Under the pieces are notes generated by a model. That model saw only the letters and a program-made list of their open reading frames with translations, had not been told where the DNA came from and did no database searches. Shown here piece by piece: positions 52,006 through 62,129 of a DNA stretch of 64,000 nucleotides. Each line of letters starts with the position of its first letter. The first letter of the stretch is position 1. The DNA lies in assembly GCA_003599415.1 (NCBI GenBank), contig QZKB01000067.1:1-64000 (forward strand), written 5' to 3'. Origin of the DNA: Ignavibacteriales bacterium (lineage in GTDB: Bacteria; Bacteroidota; Ignavibacteria; Ignavibacteriales; SURF-24). Made by a program: the position numbers and the translations under genes.

Positions 52006-53065
52006 AATATCACTTAAAAAATTATTGACGCCAAAGCAATGGTTAATTGTGATTGTTGTGTTTGCTGCTATGCTTGGTCTGTTCACTTATACTTTCTTCT
52101 GGCCGAACCGGATAGAAGGAAAACCATTTGTAAAAATTGTTATAAAGAAGGGGCACACGTTAAACCAGGTTATCGATACTTTATACTCAAAAGGAATAAT
52201 TCCTAGTAAGAGAAATATGAAAATAGCCGCTTATTTACTTGGAGCGGAAAAAAATATTGTCGCTGGTAGATATGAAATTCCTAACAGCATTAGTTATGTT
52301 AATCTTGTACTTATGTTTAAGGAAGGGAAATGTGAACAGCCGGTTTACGTTCACTTGTATGATGGAATAACATTACGGGCATTAGGCAAAGTACTGAATG
52401 ATAAACTATTTATTGATTCATCTGATGTGGTAAGGTTGGCGACTGACCAGATATTTATCGATTCGCTTGCATTTGAACAGCGGAATAATCTTTCGCTTAC
52501 ACTGAATTCGTTGGAAGGTTACCTGCTCCCTGGTGATTATTATTTTTATAAGGATACTTCACCAAATGAAGTCCTGAGAAAGTTGAACGCAAAATTTGTC
52601 AGTTTCTTTTCTGAAAATTTAAAGGGCAGTTCGGTCATTCCAAAATATAATTCTAACCAGATAATTACGATGGCTTCAATCATTCAGGGAGAATCAAAAA
52701 AATCTGAAGAGCATAAAACTATTGCCGGTGTATATTATAACAGGTTAAGACTTGGGATGAAACTTCAGGCCGATCCGACAATTCAATATGCACTAAATGG
52801 TAAGTGGCGAAGATTGCTGTACAGCGATTTGCAAATTGAAAGCCCGTATAATACATATAAACATTTTGGGCTGCCGCCGGGACCAATTAATAATCCGGGT
52901 CAAAGCGCTATACTTGCTGCTCTTAATCCTGAGGAGCATAATTATATTTTTTTCGTTGCTGACGGAACGGGCGGACATACATTTTCTGAGAATTACAGGC
53001 AGCATCTTTTAGCTGTAAAAGATTACAAATCAAAAATTGAAACTTCAGTTACAAAGACAAATTAA
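51986..53065 (+). CDS. mltG: endolytic transglycosylase MltG
   Basis: The start ATG 51986 lies inside the chorismate mutase gene; the track start adds 17 residues. One membrane anchor (about 20-42) is followed by a LysM-like region (KIVIKKGHTLNQVIDTLYSKG) and the YceG catalytic domain with ASIIQGES holding the catalytic Glu, YNRLRLGMKLQADPTIQYAL and PPGPINNPG. MltG cleaves nascent peptidoglycan strands at the inner membrane and sets glycan length. Confidence 0.93.
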   Translation: MTKTKSKISLKKLLTPKQWLIVIVVFAAMLGLFTYTFFWPNRIEGKPFVKIVIKKGHTLNQVIDTLYSKGIIPSKRNMKIAAYLLGAEKNIVAGRYEIPNSISYVNLVLMFKEGKCEQPVYVHLYDGITLRALGKVLNDKLFIDSSDVVRLATDQIFIDSLAFEQRNNLSLTLNSLEGYLLPGDYYFYKDTSPNEVLRKLNAKFVSFFSENLKGSSVIPKYNSNQIITMASIIQGESKKSEEHKTIAGVYYNRLRLGMKLQADPTIQYALNGKWRRLLYSDLQIESPYNTYKHFGLPPGPINNPGQSAILAALNPEEHNYIFFVADGTGGHTFSENYRQHLLAVKDYKSKIETSVTKTN

Positions 53066-53068
53066 GTA

Positions 53069-54769
53069 ATGAAAAATCTCCGGATAAATAATAAAATTAT
53101 TCTTCAGTCACTTTTAGTAAGTTTGATTTCACTGATTCTAACCGGTTGTGCTAATCAATTGCCTCCCGGTGGCGGGCCGCAGGATAAAACTCCTCCTGAG
53201 ATAACATTTGTTTATCCTTCAAACGGAACAGTAAATTTTAGTGATGATCATTTTGAAATAGAATTCTCCGAGTATGTTACTAAGAGTACAGTTCAGGAAG
53301 CAGTTTTTATTTCACCTGCAATTGAAAGTACACTTGACTACGACTGGAGTGGTACTTCAGTAAAAATCATGCTGCCGGGCAAGTTGAAGGATAATGTAAC
53401 TTATATTGTTACAATCGGGACGAACGTTGAGGATATAAATAACAGGAATAAAATCTCGCAGTCTTATTCATTCGCTTTTTCAACCGGACCAAAGATTGAC
53501 CGCGGTATTGTACAGGGTAAAGTTTATGCAGATAAACCACAGGGAATAATGTTGTTTGCTTATCCTGTTGCAGATACAGTTATTAATCCTATCATTCATA
53601 AACCAAAATATATTTCCCAGGCTGGGGTTAACGGAGAATTTAAATTATTAGGTTTGGCTTTTGATACTTACAGGATATTTGCGGTAAAGGACGAATTTAA
53701 TGACCTTGTTTATAATGTCGGAGATGATTCATACGGCTGTCCTTATGCGGATATATCTGTTGATGAAGCCGATTCTGTTTTTCATGGATTGAATTTCTTT
53801 ATGTCCAAGGAAGATACTGCAAAGCCAAGACTACTTAGCGCTACAATGACAGACCGCTTTCATATCCTTATCGAATTCAGTGAACCATTTGACAGCTCAA
53901 TTGTAAGTGCAAAGAATTTTGTTGTAATTGATTCAACGGAAAATAAAATTTATAACCCGGTGTTTGCTTTTACAGGCAAAGCAAAAGAGAATTCCATGGT
54001 GCTTTCAATTAAAGATAGTATGAAGAAGGATAACAATAATTTCCTGCAGGTTTCAGGATTGAAAGATAAAAATGGCAACACAACACCAAAAGATTTTTCA
54101 CAGATTGTTGTGAGTGAGAAAGCTGATACCTCAGCCCCGAACACAATGCAAACCAAAGTTGTTAATGTAGAATCTCTTAAAGGATTTCAACAGGAATTTA
54201 TTTTTACCTTTGATGACGGGTTCGATTCTCTTAAAGCAAAAGCAGGAATTACAGCAGGTGAGAGAAGAGGGAAGGATATTAAATGTTCGGTAAGTTTTAT
54301 AGATGATGCTTCATTCAAGGTTAAGATTTTGGATGAATTGAATCAAAAGGAAAATTATATTATCAAAATAAATCTGAATAATATTATTGACGCAGCAGGA
54401 AACAGGAGAGACTCTGTTTATACATATGGTTTTAAACCGGTTTCTCAGACTGATATTACAGGCGCTTCGGGTTCAGTTCAATTAACTGCCGGGTTAGAAA
54501 AAGAAAAAGTAATTGTTGTATTGAACGGTACTGATGGTTCAAAGAAGAATTATCAAAAGAAGATAGATATTAAAAAAGAATTTAAATTTGACAAGGTTGC
54601 ACCCGGTAAATATCTTCTTTGGAGTTATGTAGATAAAGACAGCAGCAATACTTTTAACTACGGCAAACCGTTTCCTTTTTTGAATTCAGAGAAGTTTATC
54701 TATTATCCTGATACACTACGTTTACGCGCAAGATGGCCGGTTGAAGATATTAAACTGGAATACAAATAA
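53069..54769 (+). CDS. lipoprotein with Big_5/SbsA Ig-like domains
   Basis: A lipoprotein signal ends at LTGC. The mature N-terminus NQLPPGGGPQDKTPPEI is a hallmark of a conserved Bacteroidota-type lipoprotein family. A Big_5 Ig-like domain (about 45-140) starts PPEITFVYPSNG and contains IEFSEYV. Later segments (FLQVSGLKDKNGNT, IDAAGNRRDS) repeat the Ig-like pattern. It probably sits at the outer membrane; function is unknown. It starts 3 bp after mltG and converges tightly on the minus-strand esterase gene. Confidence 0.8.
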   Translation: MKNLRINNKIILQSLLVSLISLILTGCANQLPPGGGPQDKTPPEITFVYPSNGTVNFSDDHFEIEFSEYVTKSTVQEAVFISPAIESTLDYDWSGTSVKIMLPGKLKDNVTYIVTIGTNVEDINNRNKISQSYSFAFSTGPKIDRGIVQGKVYADKPQGIMLFAYPVADTVINPIIHKPKYISQAGVNGEFKLLGLAFDTYRIFAVKDEFNDLVYNVGDDSYGCPYADISVDEADSVFHGLNFFMSKEDTAKPRLLSATMTDRFHILIEFSEPFDSSIVSAKNFVVIDSTENKIYNPVFAFTGKAKENSMVLSIKDSMKKDNNNFLQVSGLKDKNGNTTPKDFSQIVVSEKADTSAPNTMQTKVVNVESLKGFQQEFIFTFDDGFDSLKAKAGITAGERRGKDIKCSVSFIDDASFKVKILDELNQKENYIIKINLNNIIDAAGNRRDSVYTYGFKPVSQTDITGASGSVQLTAGLEKEKVIVVLNGTDGSKKNYQKKIDIKKEFKFDKVAPGKYLLWSYVDKDSSNTFNYGKPFPFLNSEKFIYYPDTLRLRARWPVEDIKLEYK

Positions 54770-54770
54770 A

Positions 54771-55994
54771 CTATTTTAATATCATCAGCTTCTTTGTTTG
54801 AGAGAAGTAATCCGATTGAATCTTGTAATAATAAATACCTGATGCAAGGTTTGCTGCATTAAAGTTTAGTTTGTTAATTCCCGTTGAACCACTGCCTGTG
54901 AAGAGATTCAAAATTTCATTCCCAAGAATGTCATAAAGTTTTATTGTTACACTTCCAGATTTTGGAGCCTGCCAGGATATAATCGTTTCCGCATTAAAAG
55001 GATTAGGATAGTTCTGGAAAAGAACAAAATCTTCGGGAATGCTTTCATCAGTATGAACATCGGAAGGTGATGCGAATATTGTTCCATATACGAAATCGCT
55101 CATCCCGGCAACTAAAGTATCGTACCGCGCTTTTGATAAATTAAAGTCATTATCGTATAAACCGTGCTCCAATCCTTCCCATAATCTTAATTTATTTTTT
55201 ATTCCAAGTCTTTCAACTGTATTGTGGATAGGTACACTTCCGAAACAATGAACGGTTCCCATGGCGTTTCCTTCATAACAGGGAACAATACTGTCATCAG
55301 TTCCGTGCTCGCTCATTATCGGGATATCATCAGGTTGAATCCAGTTCGTATCTCCAATTGCTCCCCAGCAGTTTAGAACAAGATTAAACTTTGTTGAATA
55401 ACCGGGATTGCCCGAGTTGCCTTCTAGTCCTCCTAATTGAGTTGTATCCACCAACGAAGGAATCTCATTAGAATTCAAATATGCAGCGTGAAGGGCTGTA
55501 AATGCACCGGCTGAGGTTCCTCCCACTATAATTAAATTATCATCAATTTTATATTGAGATTTGTTCGCTCTGAAAAATCGTATTGCAGCTTTCAAATCCT
55601 GGACAGCTCTTATAACAGCTTTATAATATTCGCTTGTTCCAAATGGAAGAAGCCCTAAACGGTAATTGATGGAAGAAGTTACATAACCTTTCTTTGCAAA
55701 GTCAATGCAGAATTTGGAAACATCAGTATCCTCTTTGGAACCTAACAGAAAGCTTCCGCCGTGAACCCATATCATTAATGGTCTTTCCGGAAGAGTATCA
55801 TTTTCCGGTTCATAAAAATCAAGCAATAAGGATTTAGTTACACCAAGGTAATTTTTATTCTCACCAAATTTTACATCCTTGGTAATTTTAACAGAGTTGA
55901 AGAGTGAATCTTTAAAACGAATCTGTGAAGTACAAATTGATTGAACCAAGCAGGTTATTAAAAAAGCTGCAGTAAATAGTTTAATTTTACCCAA
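54771..55994 (-). CDS. secreted carboxylesterase-like hydrolase with T9SS type A sorting domain
   Basis: A signal peptide precedes an alpha/beta hydrolase: WVHGGSFLLGS is the oxyanion HGG motif and GGTSAGAFTAL the nucleophile elbow; EHGTDDSIVPC and LEHGLYD fit the Asp and His of the triad. Residues about 325-407 form a T9SS C-terminal sorting domain: FQNYPNPFN, then IKLYDILGNEI, and a final strand SGIYYYKI followed by KKLMILK. It is a direct cargo for the SprA translocon encoded 10 kb away. Its substrate is probably an ester of plant or microbial polymer. Confidence 0.88.
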   Translation of the reverse strand: MGKIKLFTAAFLITCLVQSICTSQIRFKDSLFNSVKITKDVKFGENKNYLGVTKSLLLDFYEPENDTLPERPLMIWVHGGSFLLGSKEDTDVSKFCIDFAKKGYVTSSINYRLGLLPFGTSEYYKAVIRAVQDLKAAIRFFRANKSQYKIDDNLIIVGGTSAGAFTALHAAYLNSNEIPSLVDTTQLGGLEGNSGNPGYSTKFNLVLNCWGAIGDTNWIQPDDIPIMSEHGTDDSIVPCYEGNAMGTVHCFGSVPIHNTVERLGIKNKLRLWEGLEHGLYDNDFNLSKARYDTLVAGMSDFVYGTIFASPSDVHTDESIPEDFVLFQNYPNPFNAETIISWQAPKSGSVTIKLYDILGNEILNLFTGSGSTGINKLNFNAANLASGIYYYKIQSDYFSQTKKLMILK

Positions 55995-56031
55995 AGCTTT
56001 ACTCCGAAAAAATAATTTATTAGGTATTAAC

Positions 56032-57087
56032 CTATTTCATTTTTCCAAGTCTTTCTGAAACAGGTTTTATAGTAGGATGATTTGCGAACTCACCTGCAAC
56101 CGGTTTTTTCCAGGTGGTTAACAAATGTCCTAACATATTTTGATTTTTATGTTTCAGTGAATACTCAAGCAAAGCATTCGCTGCGTCAACATCTTTCCAG
56201 CTTGAAGGTAAAATTCTGAATCCTTTTTTAAGAAATATTGGGATTGATGGATACTGATCCAACTTTGCATAATGCCAGTCGCAGATTATAATATCTTTTG
56301 GGATGCTGTCTATTGCAAGGTGAGTTCTGCTGTTGGAAGCTTCCCAGTGACTATATCCTGTTGAAGCAGTATCGATAAGGCGATCACCCCACATCATCAT
56401 TTCTAATCCACGTTTCCTGACAAGATGATTGTAGTAATCATTAACAGCTTTAGAGAATAAAAAGGCGGGATCTTTCCCGTTGCAGCGGGGGCAGAATTCC
56501 GATCCGATTAAAAATACTTCGTCCATACCAACATGAAATATTTTTGCATCAAATGCATCAACCAGCTCATCCATCAAATCAAAAATGATAGGATTTATTT
56601 CCGGATGTAGCGGACACCAGCTTCTGCAATAAATGTTTTCGTTGTTCGGATATTGTCCGGGGGTCTCATCAAATTCAGGATAAACAGTAAGAAGTGTAAA
56701 TGTTTCGGATGCCCAGGATTGATGACCAAGACATTGAAATTGCGGAATCAATTCAATGTTATATTCCTTACAGGTTTCAAGCAGGTTCCTGATTTCTTCT
56801 TTTGTTATATGTCCGTAACCCCGCAATTCAGGATGAGATTGATATTCATAGTGATAATTGATTTCTGTAATAATAAAATCAATTCCGGATTGACTTAGTT
56901 TTGGGATATCATTTTTAACTGCGTCAAGTGATTCTTTTGAATCCATCAGGACATGGATTCCAAGTTTAAATCCTTGTTCAGAATCCTTAAATAGTTCTGA
57001 TGAGGTGGCACAACTACTGAATAAAGCAAACATCATAGTTGATATTAAAACTATTATTATGTTTCTGATTATATATGACTTAAGCAC
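56032..57087 (-). CDS. GH20-like beta-N-acetylhexosaminidase lipoprotein
   Basis: A lipoprotein signal (FSSC) leads into a TIM-barrel resembling GH20. HVGMDEVFLIG has the Asp-Glu catalytic pair of the family, IPQFQCLGHQSWA matches the conserved strand, and MMWGDRLID follows the expected order. The enzyme would release GlcNAc/GalNAc from glycans by substrate-assisted catalysis. It lies near a GlmM-type gene on the same strand, but with intervening terminator and gene they are likely separate units. The N-terminal GH20b domain is missing. Confidence 0.75.
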   Translation of the reverse strand: MLKSYIIRNIIIVLISTMMFALFSSCATSSELFKDSEQGFKLGIHVLMDSKESLDAVKNDIPKLSQSGIDFIITEINYHYEYQSHPELRGYGHITKEEIRNLLETCKEYNIELIPQFQCLGHQSWASETFTLLTVYPEFDETPGQYPNNENIYCRSWCPLHPEINPIIFDLMDELVDAFDAKIFHVGMDEVFLIGSEFCPRCNGKDPAFLFSKAVNDYYNHLVRKRGLEMMMWGDRLIDTASTGYSHWEASNSRTHLAIDSIPKDIIICDWHYAKLDQYPSIPIFLKKGFRILPSSWKDVDAANALLEYSLKHKNQNMLGHLLTTWKKPVAGEFANHPTIKPVSERLGKMK

Positions 57088-57163
57088 AGTATTTTCCTTT
57101 TAATGAAACGGTTATAATAAAGCGGAGTCTTTCTACAACTCAGTACAAAATTACTCTAATTCA

Positions 57164-57197
57164 AATAAAATAAAAATGCCGCTGTTCAGGCGGCATT
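57164..57197 (-). terminator. rho-independent terminator of the small secreted protein gene
   Basis: On the minus strand, AATGCCGC and GCGGCATT form an 8-bp GC-rich stem with a 7-nt loop followed by TTTTATTTTATTT. It lies 15 bp after the stop of the 125-residue gene. This is a good intrinsic terminator. Confidence 0.85.
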
Positions 57198-57211
57198 ATA
57201 TTCTGTAAAGA

Positions 57212-57589
57212 CTATTTATCTGCGGGTTGGAAACCTGCAGGCGGTTCGGCAAGTTTATTATCTGCTGTGAATGTTATTGTATGAAGTTCGCAAAGATTAA
57301 AATCTTCCCACCAGAAATAATTTCCTTCGGTATCACCAATTAAAATATCAAACAGACATTCGTTATCACCGTATCCCGAAAAATTTATTTCCAATTCCTC
57401 ACCATCGTTAAGGATCTGGTCACCCAGAATATCTTCACCCCATTGAACAGAATCTGCTTCAGCAACATATAAATCATAAATTGTAATACCTGTATTGTTC
57501 ACAAGTACAAAATCCTGTGCCTGCGAATACAGATTAGTTGAGAATAAAGCTAAAATAACAGTCACGAAAAGGAAAATAGATTTTTTCAT
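57212..57589 (-). CDS. small secreted protein of unknown function
   Basis: A clear signal peptide (cleavage near LYSQ) is followed by about 105 residues of acidic beta-rich sequence: FVLVNNTGITIYDLYVA, EDILGDQILNDGEELEINF and YFWWEDFNLCE, with two Cys that may pair in the periplasm. I recall this family as widespread but uncharacterised in environmental bacteria. The gene has its own terminator and no close partner. Confidence 0.7.
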   Translation of the reverse strand: MKKSIFLFVTVILALFSTNLYSQAQDFVLVNNTGITIYDLYVAEADSVQWGEDILGDQILNDGEELEINFSGYGDNECLFDILIGDTEGNYFWWEDFNLCELHTITFTADNKLAEPPAGFQPADK

Positions 57590-57691
57590 AGCGCCCTCAG
57601 GTTAGTTAATAGTTTAGAACAATTGATTCTACAGGCAAACATATTACATTCCTGAAAAAGTTCAAAACTAAAATTGTCAGACTAAAAACTG

Positions 57692-59041
57692 TTATAACTC
57701 TTTCTTTATATCACCAAAATATTTATCGATATACTGCTCAGCTTTATCCTGTGTTTCAGCTTCTGTTATGCAGCGAATAATTGGTTCAGTATTGGATTTT
57801 CTGAAATGAACCCAATGATCAGGAAAATCAATTCTTAAACCATCTTCGGTATTAATCTTTTCGTTGCCGTATTTATTTTTAAGGCTATGCAATATCGCAT
57901 CGGGATTAGCATTCTTCAATTCGATTTTTCTTTTGGCAATAAAATATTTGGGCAGCGAATCTTTCAATTCACTTATTGTCCCTCCGAATTCAAGCAGGTG
58001 CTGTAAAGTGATTGCAATACCTACAAGTGCATCCCTTCCGAAATGAAGTGCCGGGTAAATAACTCCTCCACTTCCTTCACCACCAATAATTGCGTCAACT
58101 TCTTTCATCTTCTTTACAACGTTTGCTTCTCCAACAGGCGAACGAAATACTTTGCAGCCGGCAGCATTTGCAACATCATCTACCGCGCGTGTAGTTGAAA
58201 GATTAACTGCGACATTTCCTTTCTCTTTTGACAAGATAAATTTAACTGCCTGGGTAATAGTATTTTCTTCACTAAACGGTTGGCCTTTATCGGTTATTAA
58301 TACAAGACGATCAACATCAGGATCAACAACAATTCCAATATCGGCTTTTTCTTCTTTTACTTTTTCCATTGTGCCGGTTAAGTTTTCCGGGATTGGTTCA
58401 GGTAAACGTGGAAAGATTCCGGAACGTTCACAATTCATTTCAATTACTTCACAACCAAACTCTCTTAACAAATCAGGAATTACATACACGCCAGCGCCGT
58501 TTACACAATCAGCAACTACTCTGAATTTTCTTTTTCTTATTTTTTCTTTATCGATGTATTTGAGTTTCAGAACATCTTCTACATGTTTTTTAAGTCCATC
58601 CTCGTAGAAAGATATTTTACCAATAGATTCCCAGTCAACATACTTTGGTACATTTTCCAATATTTTAAGAAGCTGAACATTTTCTTCGGGAGTCATAAAC
58701 TGCCCCGTTGAATTAAGAAGCTTGAGTGCATTCCATTCATTTGGATTATGACTGGCAGAGATTGCTATTCCTCCGGCTGCTTTTAGGTTTTTAACCGTAT
58801 ATTGAACGGTAGGTGTTGGAACTATACCAATGTCAACTACATTGAAACCTTTTGCAGCTAATGTACCTGAGACGATATTTTTAACTAACTCTCCGGTAAT
58901 GCGGGCATCTCTTCCAATAACAATTGTTCCTTTGCCGCAAAACTCAGCATAGGCAGATGTAAATTTAACTAGCACTTCCGGTTCAAGGCCATCGCCAATA
59001 ATGCCTCTTATTCCTGAAACACTTACCATTAGTGTGGGCAT
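57692..59041 (-). CDS. glmM: phosphoglucosamine mutase (GlmM-type) / phosphohexomutase
   Basis: The 449-residue protein has the four phosphohexomutase domains: N-terminal VSGIRGIIGDGL, the phosphoserine loop ISASHNPNEWN, the metal-binding DPDVDRLVLI, the sugar-binding GEGSGGVIYPALHFGRDAL and the phosphate-binding RKSNTEPIIR. GEGSGG favours phosphoglucosamine over phosphomannose use. It makes glucosamine-1-phosphate for UDP-GlcNAc, needed for peptidoglycan and possibly for the glycan synthase at 5.9 kb. A divergent TonB receptor gene lies upstream. Confidence 0.88.
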   Translation of the reverse strand: MPTLMVSVSGIRGIIGDGLEPEVLVKFTSAYAEFCGKGTIVIGRDARITGELVKNIVSGTLAAKGFNVVDIGIVPTPTVQYTVKNLKAAGGIAISASHNPNEWNALKLLNSTGQFMTPEENVQLLKILENVPKYVDWESIGKISFYEDGLKKHVEDVLKLKYIDKEKIRKRKFRVVADCVNGAGVYVIPDLLREFGCEVIEMNCERSGIFPRLPEPIPENLTGTMEKVKEEKADIGIVVDPDVDRLVLITDKGQPFSEENTITQAVKFILSKEKGNVAVNLSTTRAVDDVANAAGCKVFRSPVGEANVVKKMKEVDAIIGGEGSGGVIYPALHFGRDALVGIAITLQHLLEFGGTISELKDSLPKYFIAKRKIELKNANPDAILHSLKNKYGNEKINTEDGLRIDFPDHWVHFRKSNTEPIIRCITEAETQDKAEQYIDKYFGDIKKEL

Positions 59042-59137
59042 AATTCCTCCTCAAATGAGATTTTATTCACAATGAAAGAAAAAAATAAAATTATAGAACT
59101 AAAGTAGAATTTTTCTTTAATTTAATTATACTACAAG

Positions 59138-59166
59138 TTGACATATAAATTCAATACTTGTATATT
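59138..59166 (+). promoter_or_regulatory. strong promoter of the TonB-dependent receptor gene
   Basis: TTGACA at 59138-59143 and TATATT at 59161-59166 are separated by exactly 17 nt, a near-consensus sigma-70 promoter. Transcription would start near 59173, about 50 nt before ATG 59224, which also rules out the track start at 59158. Confidence 0.75.
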
Positions 59167-59223
59167 CGCAACAAAAATTGCCAATCATTACAAATATTTT
59201 ATAAAATATCTGAGAGGCTCTTG

Positions 59224-62088
59224 ATGAGAGTTAAATTGTTACCTTTCTATTTTTTTCTAATAGTTCTTTCTTTAAAATTATTTGCAGGTACTACTGGTAA
59301 AATATCTGGAATAGTTACAGATAAAGAAACCGGTGAAGGAATACCTTTGGCAAATGTTTATATTGAAGGCACTACTTTAGGAGCAGCGGCTGATGTTGAT
59401 GGTAATTATACTATTCTTAACGTGCCGCCTGGAGTGTACACTGTAACAGCATCTGTAATAGGATATCAGAAACTAAGCGTTACTGATGTTAGAGTTAATG
59501 TTGATTTTACAACAAGACTTAATTTTCAGTTAAGCTCAGGTTCAATTGATTTACCTGCTGTTCTTGTTCAGGGTGAAAGAAATCCCTTGATAAGACAGGA
59601 TCTGACTAATCCTACTGTCGCAATAACTACGGAAACAATACAGGAATTACCGGTAGATCAGCTTTCTGATGTAATCAAATTACAGGCAGGCGTTGTAGTT
59701 GGAAATGATGGTGACCTGCATATCCGTGGTGGTTATGGGAACGAAATAGCTTATACACTTAACGGTATTACTTTAAATGATCCGTACGGCAACAGGAGTT
59801 CTTTAGGATTGGCTACAAATGCTGTTCAGGAAGTATCTGTCTCAAGCGGAACGTTTAGTGCAGAATATGGTAACGCCTTAAGCGGCGTTGTTAATTATGT
59901 TACAAAGGAAGGCGGAAATAATTATACTTTCAGCGTCAGAAGCTATGTGGGAGATTATCTTACCTCCCGTGATGATTTATTTGATAACATCGATGAAATT
60001 GATCCTTTGAACAGAGGCAGAATTGAAGCTACGATCGGTGGCGCTGTTCCGTTACTTCCAAAAGTTAATTTCTATGTGTCTGGTGTCTATGAAAATTTTA
60101 AAGGATCACTCTACGGTAAGAAATTATACAATACAACAGATTCGTATTTAACTCCTGAGTCTTTCAAATCAACTGATCCCCGGTTAGCACTTTACTCGGC
60201 AAACTTAAGGAATTCATCTGGAATGTATTTCTTTAATCCATACGATACTTTAAATACTACCGGTTTACCGACAGGTGACGGAAGTACAGTAGCAATGAAC
60301 TGGTCCAAGAGCATGAACATCCAGGGAAATATAAGTTACAGACCATTTGAGCTTTTAAAAATAAAATATGAGGCAGTCTTTAATAAAAGTGAATCAAAGG
60401 GATATAGCTTTTCATTTAAATATAATCCCGATGGTGTTGGAACAAACTATAGTAACGGATTTATTCAATCGATAGATATAACACATACATTAAGTGATAA
60501 AGTATTCTATACGTTGAAAGCTTCATATGGTTATAACGAGAATAAATATTATCTGTTTGAAGATATTAATGATCCCGGTTATCTGCCTTCACTATATTTA
60601 AGAACAATTACTAACACAACCTTTTATGCAGGCGGTACAGACAATACAAGAACCTATCGGAAAACAACAACAAGCGGTGTAAAAGGTGATCTTGTTGCCC
60701 AGGTATTTGGCAATCACGAAATTAAAACCGGATTTGAATTCAGGTATCATGATCTTCAGTATGAAGGCTACGATGTTGAAGTTGGCATTCTGAATAACGA
60801 CGGCTCTTTTGACGCCAATATTACGAATGATGATTTATTGTACGGAAATGTTACGCTTGCAAGACGTATACCTACGAGCCCATCGCTGTATACTTCTTAC
60901 AGGTATTATCCTTCAGAATTTACTTACTATGTTCTCGATAAGATTGAATTGGCATCTTCACTTGTATTGAATTTTGGATTACGTTATGAATGGTTCAATC
61001 CGAACGCACAATATAATCCTTTCCTATCGGCGGATTTGAAATCACTTAAAGCCGGCAGCATTTCAACGAGTAATGAAAAAGCCTCAATCAAACAAAATAT
61101 ATCACCAAGGTTGAGTGTTTCCTATCCAATAACTGACAGAGGTGTAATCAGATTTTCATACGGACATTTTTATCAGAACGGTTCATTAGGTACGCTTTAC
61201 AGAAACCCGAATTTCTATGTAGCGAACGTTGGCTCTACTCCAACTTTCGGAAATGCAAATGTTGAACCTCAGAAATCAGTCCAGTATGAGCTTGGTTTGC
61301 AGCAGCAGTTAACTGAAGATTTGAAATTTGATCTTACCGGCTTTTATAAGGATGTAACTAATTACATTTATACACAAACAGTTTATACAACAGAAGGTAG
61401 GCAGTATTACAGCCTTACAAATTTAGCTTATGCAAATACAAGAGGAATAACGTTATCATTCATTAAAAGAAGATCACCCGGAAGTTTGTTCTATGCAAGC
61501 CTGGATTACACGTTTTCACTTGCAGAAGGAAACAGAACATATCCATCGGAAGAAATTTTCTTTAGTGAACAATCCGGTAAACAGACGGAGACTTATTTAG
61601 TCGCTCTTGATTTCGACAGGCGGCATGTTATTAATGCGACCGTCGGTCTTACTGACCCTGATAACTTTACAATTGGTTTAATCGGAAATATTCAAACTGG
61701 TTCTCCATACACACCTGAATTACCTTCTGAACTTTCTCCGATTTTATATTTGCAGAATTCTGCTTACCAGAAAATCCAATGGAACGTTGATCTTAAAATG
61801 GAAAAGTTCTTTAAGATTGGAAATTTAAGTTACTCTGTATTCCTGCAGGTTGAAAATCTTTTTGATGTAGAAAATGAATATGCTGTTTATGCAAGTTCAG
61901 GAAGAGCTTTATCAAACGTTGAGCAGGTTATTGATGCTATTGAATTCAATGATATTCGAAAAAGAATAAACAGAGGTGACCCAGGACTTTTCGGAATTGA
62001 TCAGGTTAATAATTATTACTCTCAAAGACCCGAGCGTGTTAGCCGGCCAAGAGAAGTAAGGCTTGGACTTTCAATTATTTTTAATTAA
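59224..62088 (+). CDS. TonB-dependent receptor with N-terminal carboxypeptidase-regulatory-like domain
   Basis: ATG 59224 gives a signal peptide (LKLFAG). A CarboxypepD_reg-like domain follows (about 25-110: GKISGIVTDKETGEGIPLANVYIEGT), then a plug domain (about 125-245: VDQLSDVIKLQAGVV, LHIRGGYGNEIAYTLNG, VSSGTFSAEYGNALSGVV) and a large barrel to the C-terminus ending in LGLSIIFN. It imports a ligand across the outer membrane using TonB energy; the ligand is unknown. GAGAGG precedes the start. The following gene encodes a large secreted partner 41 bp away. Confidence 0.9.
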   Translation: MRVKLLPFYFFLIVLSLKLFAGTTGKISGIVTDKETGEGIPLANVYIEGTTLGAAADVDGNYTILNVPPGVYTVTASVIGYQKLSVTDVRVNVDFTTRLNFQLSSGSIDLPAVLVQGERNPLIRQDLTNPTVAITTETIQELPVDQLSDVIKLQAGVVVGNDGDLHIRGGYGNEIAYTLNGITLNDPYGNRSSLGLATNAVQEVSVSSGTFSAEYGNALSGVVNYVTKEGGNNYTFSVRSYVGDYLTSRDDLFDNIDEIDPLNRGRIEATIGGAVPLLPKVNFYVSGVYENFKGSLYGKKLYNTTDSYLTPESFKSTDPRLALYSANLRNSSGMYFFNPYDTLNTTGLPTGDGSTVAMNWSKSMNIQGNISYRPFELLKIKYEAVFNKSESKGYSFSFKYNPDGVGTNYSNGFIQSIDITHTLSDKVFYTLKASYGYNENKYYLFEDINDPGYLPSLYLRTITNTTFYAGGTDNTRTYRKTTTSGVKGDLVAQVFGNHEIKTGFEFRYHDLQYEGYDVEVGILNNDGSFDANITNDDLLYGNVTLARRIPTSPSLYTSYRYYPSEFTYYVLDKIELASSLVLNFGLRYEWFNPNAQYNPFLSADLKSLKAGSISTSNEKASIKQNISPRLSVSYPITDRGVIRFSYGHFYQNGSLGTLYRNPNFYVANVGSTPTFGNANVEPQKSVQYELGLQQQLTEDLKFDLTGFYKDVTNYIYTQTVYTTEGRQYYSLTNLAYANTRGITLSFIKRRSPGSLFYASLDYTFSLAEGNRTYPSEEIFFSEQSGKQTETYLVALDFDRRHVINATVGLTDPDNFTIGLIGNIQTGSPYTPELPSELSPILYLQNSAYQKIQWNVDLKMEKFFKIGNLSYSVFLQVENLFDVENEYAVYASSGRALSNVEQVIDAIEFNDIRKRINRGDPGLFGIDQVNNYYSQRPERVSRPREVRLGLSIIFN

Positions 62089-62129
62089 TTGCAAGAAAAA
62101 ATTGTAATAAAGAATTAAGGAATTTTTAT

